From: Acrasis kona
Taxonomy: Eukaryota; Heterolobosea; Eutetramitea; Acrasida; Acrasidae
Direction of reading: 5' to 3'
DNA length: 64,000 bases
Assembly: GCA_026419775.2 (NCBI GenBank)
Contig: JAOPGA020001623.1
Coordinates: forward strand, 53,650-117,649
In this document: piece by piece, positions 59,015-64,000 of the stretch
Layout: every line of letters begins with the position of its first letter
How positions within the stretch are numbered: position 1 is the first letter of the stretch
The notes under the pieces: model-generated
The model's database searches: none
What the model saw: the letters and a program-made list of their open reading frames with translations, nothing else
What the model was told of the DNA's origin: nothing
Translations under genes and position numbers: made by a program

Positions 59015-61709
59015 ATGAAAGTCAAAGACTTCATTGTGCAGGACTCTCGACAGCTTTTTGCACTTGTCAAAAAGAATTTTATTCTATCGTTTAGGAACTG
59101 GAAGACCATCTTGTTGATTATCGTCGCACCACTTATATGTGCGTGTGTTATGAAGTCGCTTCTAAATTCACTTTCAACAACTCTAAATTCGGCAAGGGAT
59201 AAAAATGTCGAAGTACTACACCCACCTCCACCCACCAGTATTGACAAGATACCCGCTTGCAGAGTAAGTCAATTAAACAGTAAAAAAAATTAAATCTTTA
59301 GGCATCAGAATGCAAATCCATAGTATATTCAAACATTCCAAACAGCTCCCATGTTGACTCTATAATAACAATGGTGCTCCAGCTAAATGATTTGGGTAGA
59401 GACGACTTTTTAAGATTTGATAGCGAGAGAGAGCTATCAGACTACATGAAAGCACATCCAAACCATGCATCTGCAGGTAACATTCAATTTCATACATGTC
59501 ATGTTAAAATTTCAAGCCATCAACTTTTTCAATAAAACGGATACTGATGCAATCTATTCCCTGTACTACAATTCAACAGCGGACCAATTCACGAATCAAA
59601 GGCTTCATCCCAACTACATGATTAATGTACAACAGTCGGTGGCCAACGCAATGGGTAAGCAACCTTTATGATGTTATTTTACACACCAACAGTCGCGCTT
59701 GAGTTGACCTCCGCAACAGGACGTGCAATTGAAAAACCAGAACAATTCATGAAGACTTTAATCAGAAGCGCACCGAGAGCAAGAGCAAAACACGACATCG
59801 ACGATGACATTATAATCAAGCGTATGACAGATAGCTTTTTCATGTTCGGCTCAGGAGCTGCCATCACTTGCTGTTTCATTTTCTTCTGGATTGTTCATGT
59901 TTATAATTTATGTACGGAGAAGGAAAAAGGATTAAGGTTGCAAATGACCATAAATGGTATGAGAAATTACTTGTACCATCTCAGCTGGTTTATTCATGTT
60001 CAAGTTTTAATTCTCATCTCTGTTGTAATTTTCGTGTCCAGTTGTTATGCTTTGAAGTTTGGTGCCTTCTTGAACACTAATCCTGCAGTCATGCTTCTTT
60101 TGTACTGGAGTGCTTGTCAGGTGTGGTTGGCTCATGCTTATCTAATCGTTTCTATTGTTAAGACGGTCAAAGTAGGACGTAAGTTAAAAAAATGTTTCAA
60201 AAATAATTTCATCCTTTAATAGTAACTTTGAGTTATATATTAGTTTGTTTCAATGTGTTGTTTGCCTTTGCGACGGGTGGCGTCTTATATAATTATTATT
60301 CTCAACGATTCTTCCATGGTATATTGAATAGTATTCCAGTTTTCCATTTTTCATACGTTCAATACGTAGTGGGCTTGAGATCTGTTAGTGATGTTTATTT
60401 CGGCTTTAAGGACTTGTTCATCAAGGCAGAAGGTGAACCGACTGCCATCTATGTTAATTTTTTGTACATGTTGCTACACGTGTCGATATCTGTTGTTGTG
60501 TGGTGGTTTATTGATAATGTTTCTCCCACATCTTGCAATGGTGTCACTCGTCCATTCTACTTCTTGTTTACAAAATCATACTGGGGACTTACTCCAAAAG
60601 TTAATCATGACGCCCTTGTTGAATCGAGTCAGGACTTGATGAATGATGATTCTATAGAATTAGACGTCAGAAATGAGATTAAACTTGCTGCATCCAGTCC
60701 TGATGCAGCTCTTAATATTCTTCAGCTACAAAAAGATTACAATTCCTTGTCTTGTTGTAGAATTAACAAAGTGAAGGCAGTCAAGAATGTTTCGTTGACT
60801 GCTAATCTTGGAAGCTGCGTATCGATACTTGGTCACAATGGTGCCGGCAAGACCACAACCATATCTACTATTGTAGGTTCAGCTAAACCAACTAATGGAA
60901 CAGTCATGGTACTTGGCCACGATGTTCGTTACCAAATAAATAGTATCCGTCGTGTTTTGGGTGTTTGTCCACAACATGACATTTTGTTCGACCAACTCAC
61001 TGTTCTTGAACATTTAAATCTCTTCATGATGATCAAGGGTCAAAAGGACCAAGGTGAAATTCAAACTTTACTACAGGATGTCAATCTTTGGGATGCTCGT
61101 AATAAGAAGCCCGATGAATTATCAGGTGGTATGAAAAGACGTCTAAGTCTTGCCATCAGTCTTGTAGGATCTCCAAAGGTAGTCATTCTAGATGAGCCAA
61201 CCACTGGTCTTGATCCCAAAACTCGTTTGTTGATCTGGAATTTAATTCAACGTGAGAAGATGAACAAATTGATTCTCTTAACTACACATTCAATGGAAGA
61301 AGCTGAAAAACTTAGCGATAAAGTAGCCATCATGGCGTTTGGTGAGGTAAAGGCAGTAGGTAATTCACTTCATCTTAAAAGTCGGTTCGGAAATGGTTAC
61401 AACATACAAGTAACAGTACCAAGTGTGAGCAGTGACGCACAGGGAGCGGAAAAGCTTGAGCGCACGAAGGAAGTCATATTATCGTATGAATCTGCAAGTT
61501 TGGTGAAGAGCAATGCTAATAATTTAATGTTCAATTTCCCCAACAATTCTTTGGACCAGCTGGCATCCGTTATTGATAGTGTCGAGAATATGGTTGAGAA
61601 TGGTGTGGTCAAAGAATGGTCATTGTCTCAAACTACTTTGGAGGAAGTCTATTTGAAGGTTACATCAAAGGCGTCATTTGGATTTGACAGTGACTTACAA
61701 AAATTGTAG
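59015..61709 (+). CDS. Half-size ABC transporter, ABCA subfamily (gene 2 of a divergent pair)
   Basis: Five exons: 59015-59263, 59302-59476, 59517-59654, 59693-60178 and 60223-61709; introns 38-44 nt; 844 residues. Same plan as its divergent neighbour: first span near residue 35 (LLIIVAPLICACVMKSLLNS), a loop with NxS/T sites, spans at about 220-400, then the ATPase: Walker A GHNGAGKTT, Q-loop PQHDILFD, signature LSGGMKRR, Walker B VVILDEPTTGLDP and H-loop TTHSMEE. Signature and Walker A differ from the neighbour, so the two are old paralogues. They may pair as a heterodimer. Lipid transport is the family role. Confidence 0.93.
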
Positions 61710-61858
61710 GTGTAATTTGTTGGAAACAAGGAATAAAAATCTAGTGATTTATTTGATTTGATTAGCGATCAATATTCTCTGTGACATGTACTGGTTGGGT
61801 AATTTTCGGTTACAAAACTCGATTAAGAAATTTCCTAAAGTATTCATAATTATTGATC

Positions 61859-62425
61859 ATGAGCGAGCACTACGATTGGGATGAGCTTTTTCATACCATA
61901 GATAATGATTCCTCTCTAAAGCTTGATTCTCTTGACTACGATGATGTCAACAATGTCCAAACAATAACCAACATCAAATTCGATTTATTCTTGATTGTTA
62001 GAGATCGAGAGACAGCTAGGACATATATAGAACGCAATTATCCAAATCTAAGAAACTATGATGGAGTCATGTTAGTTTGGGAGGATTTGGCTCAGAAGAT
62101 CATAATCAAAATAAATAATATACATCAGGTTGTGGGTGAGCTAAATACTATTGAAGATGACACGGAAACAAGAATGATTATAAATGCCGAAACTAGAATA
62201 CTACAGTGTCTATATCAAGCTAATCTTCAAAGAACAGACAGAGTTGCCAGACAACATTCTCTCATACCTCGTGAAGCTACACAGCACCTACACAAATGGT
62301 TTGTGTCACATATTGACCATCCATATCCAAATAACTTGGAATTAGACACACTTTCTAAACAAACAGGGCTGGATCATAGTAAAATAAAACGATGGTTTGT
62401 AAACAAGAGAACAAGATCTAAATAA
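61859..62425 (+). CDS. TALE homeodomain protein 1
   Basis: Intronless, 188 residues. The homeodomain fills the C-terminus (about 128-188): QHLHKWFVSHIDHPYPNN (PYP loop of TALE type), LSKQTGLDHSKIKRWFVNKR. Helix 3 has WFVNKR with Asn51 and Arg53. The N-terminal part is helical and acidic with no MEINOX-like motif I can name. The protein ends 3 residues after helix 3. The gene precedes another TALE gene by 53 bp on the same strand. ATG at 61859 is the first ATG in frame. Confidence 0.9.
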   Translation: MSEHYDWDELFHTIDNDSSLKLDSLDYDDVNNVQTITNIKFDLFLIVRDRETARTYIERNYPNLRNYDGVMLVWEDLAQKIIIKINNIHQVVGELNTIEDDTETRMIINAETRILQCLYQANLQRTDRVARQHSLIPREATQHLHKWFVSHIDHPYPNNLELDTLSKQTGLDHSKIKRWFVNKRTRSK

Positions 62426-62478
62426 ATGGCACCTTTTTAAAAATTGACTTGTTTTGGCTATTTCCTATTATATAAAAC

Positions 62479-63362
62479 ATGTTAGATGCACCGTGCTTAG
62501 AACACAACTGTGTTTCTTGTTTCTTGTGTGGATTTGAAGCAACATTAGATTTATTTGAGTACGATGCATCAGCAGAGGATGGTCTTCTAAAAGATAAAGA
62601 CCAGTGTTGGTCAGGATCAGAATCCAGTTTACATAGCCAGTCTCGTGAAGAAGATATATTAACCGATAATATTCTCACTCTTCACCCAGCAATTAATGAA
62701 AACAGACTAACTTCATATGTTGTATCCACCTGGATGAAAGTTCTCAAACCATACCAGGATGATGTTTCTGTGACAGCCAGTAAAATAATTAATAATGATG
62801 AAGCTGCAGAAACGTTTAAAGTGCTTTTGAATGAAGCCTTTTTACTGTACTTGGAAAACTCCGAACAAATTACATCCAGAATTTTAACATCAGAAGCAAA
62901 ACAAGAACTGATACTAAATGAAGCCACTAAGGTGATAGAAAGTTGGTGTATTAAATGTGGTCATTTTATGCTGTCGCATTTGCAGATGCAGAGCTACGAG
63001 GATACTGATGAATTGGTCAAGGCTATCGAACGCACTCCATCTTTAAAAAGAATTAGGGAAGATAACAAAGGGAACAACAAGAGAAAAAAGAACACATACA
63101 ATGATCAACAAAAACACATTCTTTCAACATGGTTCAATAATAATATTGAATCACCGTACCCAACAGATGATCAAAAGATGCAACTAGCAGAAAGCGCTGG
63201 ATTGACAAAGAAACAAGTTGAAACTTGTAAGTCCTAACTTTGTAACTTCTTTTTAACAAGTTCTACACAGGGTTCTCGAACAACAGAAGACGCGGAAAAA
63301 ATACACACGTCCCCCCAAGCGTGGCAATGAAGACAGAAATCAAGTCTCTTCTCAACAAGTGA
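62479..63362 (+). CDS. TALE homeodomain protein 2
   Basis: Two exons, 62479-63226 and 63271-63362; intron 44 nt; 279 residues. The N-terminus has CLEHNCVSCFLCGF, a Cys-rich motif that could bind zinc. The middle is helical and acidic. The homeodomain (about 207-267) reads ILSTWFNNNIESPYPTD (TALE PYP), then AESAGLTKKQVETWFSNNRR. The intron splits the invariant Trp codon, so without splicing helix 3 is lost. It follows TALE 1 by 53 bp. The two share the TALE loop but little else, so they are old paralogues or independent. Confidence 0.9.
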
Positions 63363-63489
63363 TTACTGCCCATCAATCCTAAGATGTACAATAAAATTAC
63401 AATCATTAAATTAGTTAACCCGCATACCAAATATATCATCCGTCACAACCAGTCAAAATGTAAACAAATAATTAACAACAGGAGTTGAG

Positions 63490-63968
63490 ATGCATCATGA
63501 CGACTCATACAGTCTGAATGATGATATTGATTATAACCCGCTCACAAAACAAGCACAATCATCACACATCCCATCCTACTATCAAATTGACACGTCAGCA
63601 ATTTACAAGTCATGGATATTTTATGGCGTGGTTCTTCTACTGGTATTTGCTGTAGTGCTATCAATTTTATTGGGGTAAGTTTTATTACATAAAATGACAA
63701 CTAAATGATTAGTTCTACTCTCATTGTGGTTTTGGTCAGACAAAACTCACCCATAATTAGCAAACCAAAAAACATTATATTCATGGTTGGAGATGGATTT
63801 GGACCAGCGTCTCAGACATTTGCACGTGTCGCGAGTGGAGATGGTAGCTTAGCCCTCGATGATTATTTTGTGGGCACAAGTCGCACATACTCATCAGACT
63901 CTACCGTCACTGATTCAGCGGCAGGGGCAACAGCTTTTGCTTGCGGGTTAAAAAGTTATAATGGAGCA
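63490..63968 (+). CDS. Alkaline phosphatase, 5' part (runs off the right edge)
   Basis: Two exons visible, 63490-63674 and 63713-63968; intron 38 nt; then a donor (GTAAGT) at 63969 opens an intron cut by the window end. 147 residues are seen. A single span (WIFYGVVLLLVFAVVLSILL, about 43-62) near the N-terminus acts as a signal anchor (type II). After it come NIIFMVGDGFGPASQTFAR (first metal-binding Asp) and STVTDSAAGATAFACG, where the Ser after TD is the phosphorylated nucleophile. Phosphate monoester hydrolysis on the outer or lumenal side is the role. The C-terminal metal-binding His residues lie outside the window. Confidence 0.93.
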
Positions 63969-64000
63969 GTAAGTGAGAAACATTAAAGTGTTTTAATACT

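Noticed and set aside
1-64000. CRISPR array, phage or bacterial operon
   Set aside because: Spliceosomal introns in most genes and eukaryotic families throughout; no direct-repeat array with spacers was seen.
1-64000. Transposon or retroelement
   Set aside because: No reverse transcriptase, transposase or terminal repeats recognised on either strand.

Overview
The window is nuclear DNA of a compact, AT-rich protist genome. It holds about 40 protein genes on both strands, mostly 50 to 600 bp apart. Most introns are very short GT-AG introns (about 34-54 nt; exon joins were set by reading-frame phase and splice signals). There is no operon structure and I recognise no tRNA or rRNA gene. Several features suggest a heterolobosean (Discoba; Acrasis or Naegleria relatives): a kinetoplastid-style receptor cyclase with an FTDVQSST catalytic motif, a Dicer without helicase, an RF2-type mitochondrial release factor, and TALE homeobox genes. 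This placement is inference, not proof.

Layout. 1-6.4 kb: two small unknown genes, mitochondrial RF2, an unknown possibly mitochondrial protein, an S1/P1 nuclease and a possibly myristoylated F-box protein. 6.6-12.7 kb: a 2-hydroxyacid dehydrogenase, an RIIa-type docking coiled-coil protein, PDK1 and an RCC1-repeat protein. 12.9-20.9 kb: an apolipoprotein-L-like protein, a GH43 glycosidase broken by one base, a Met/Pro/Gln-rich protein with DxNxDGIPD loops, a secreted Cys-rich protein, a SAP/F-box protein and an alpha/beta hydrolase. 21-25.6 kb: a polytopic membrane protein, a gene with broken frames, peroxiredoxin-5, a SPEC3/Stum-like membrane protein and a Ras GTPase. 26.6-34 kb: a ten-exon gene joining two KCTD-type BTB domains to a nucleotidyltransferase-like domain, an Ariadne RBR ligase, a membrane protein and a GDPD lipase. 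34.5-46.6 kb: a receptor cyclase with three ligand-binding domains, a helicase-less Dicer with a dead second RNase III domain, a three-repeat cell-surface protein, a small membrane protein and C1D. 46.7-56.1 kb: proteasome Rpn2, a mucin-like secreted protein, glucose-6-phosphate isomerase, two small ORFs and an unknown protein. 56.3-64 kb: two divergent half-size ABCA transporters, two tandem TALE homeobox genes and the start of an alkaline phosphatase.

How they work together. The genes are mostly unrelated neighbours. Themes recur: signalling (PDK1, Ras, receptor cyclase, RII docking protein), protein turnover (two F-box proteins, Ariadne, BTB protein, Rpn2), small-RNA processing (Dicer), and secreted or surface proteins. 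The two ABCA genes share a 183-bp divergent promoter and may be co-expressed. The most unusual items are the BTB-nucleotidyltransferase fusion, the one-catalytic-domain Dicer, the ApoL-like protein, and two genes broken by single-base frame changes.
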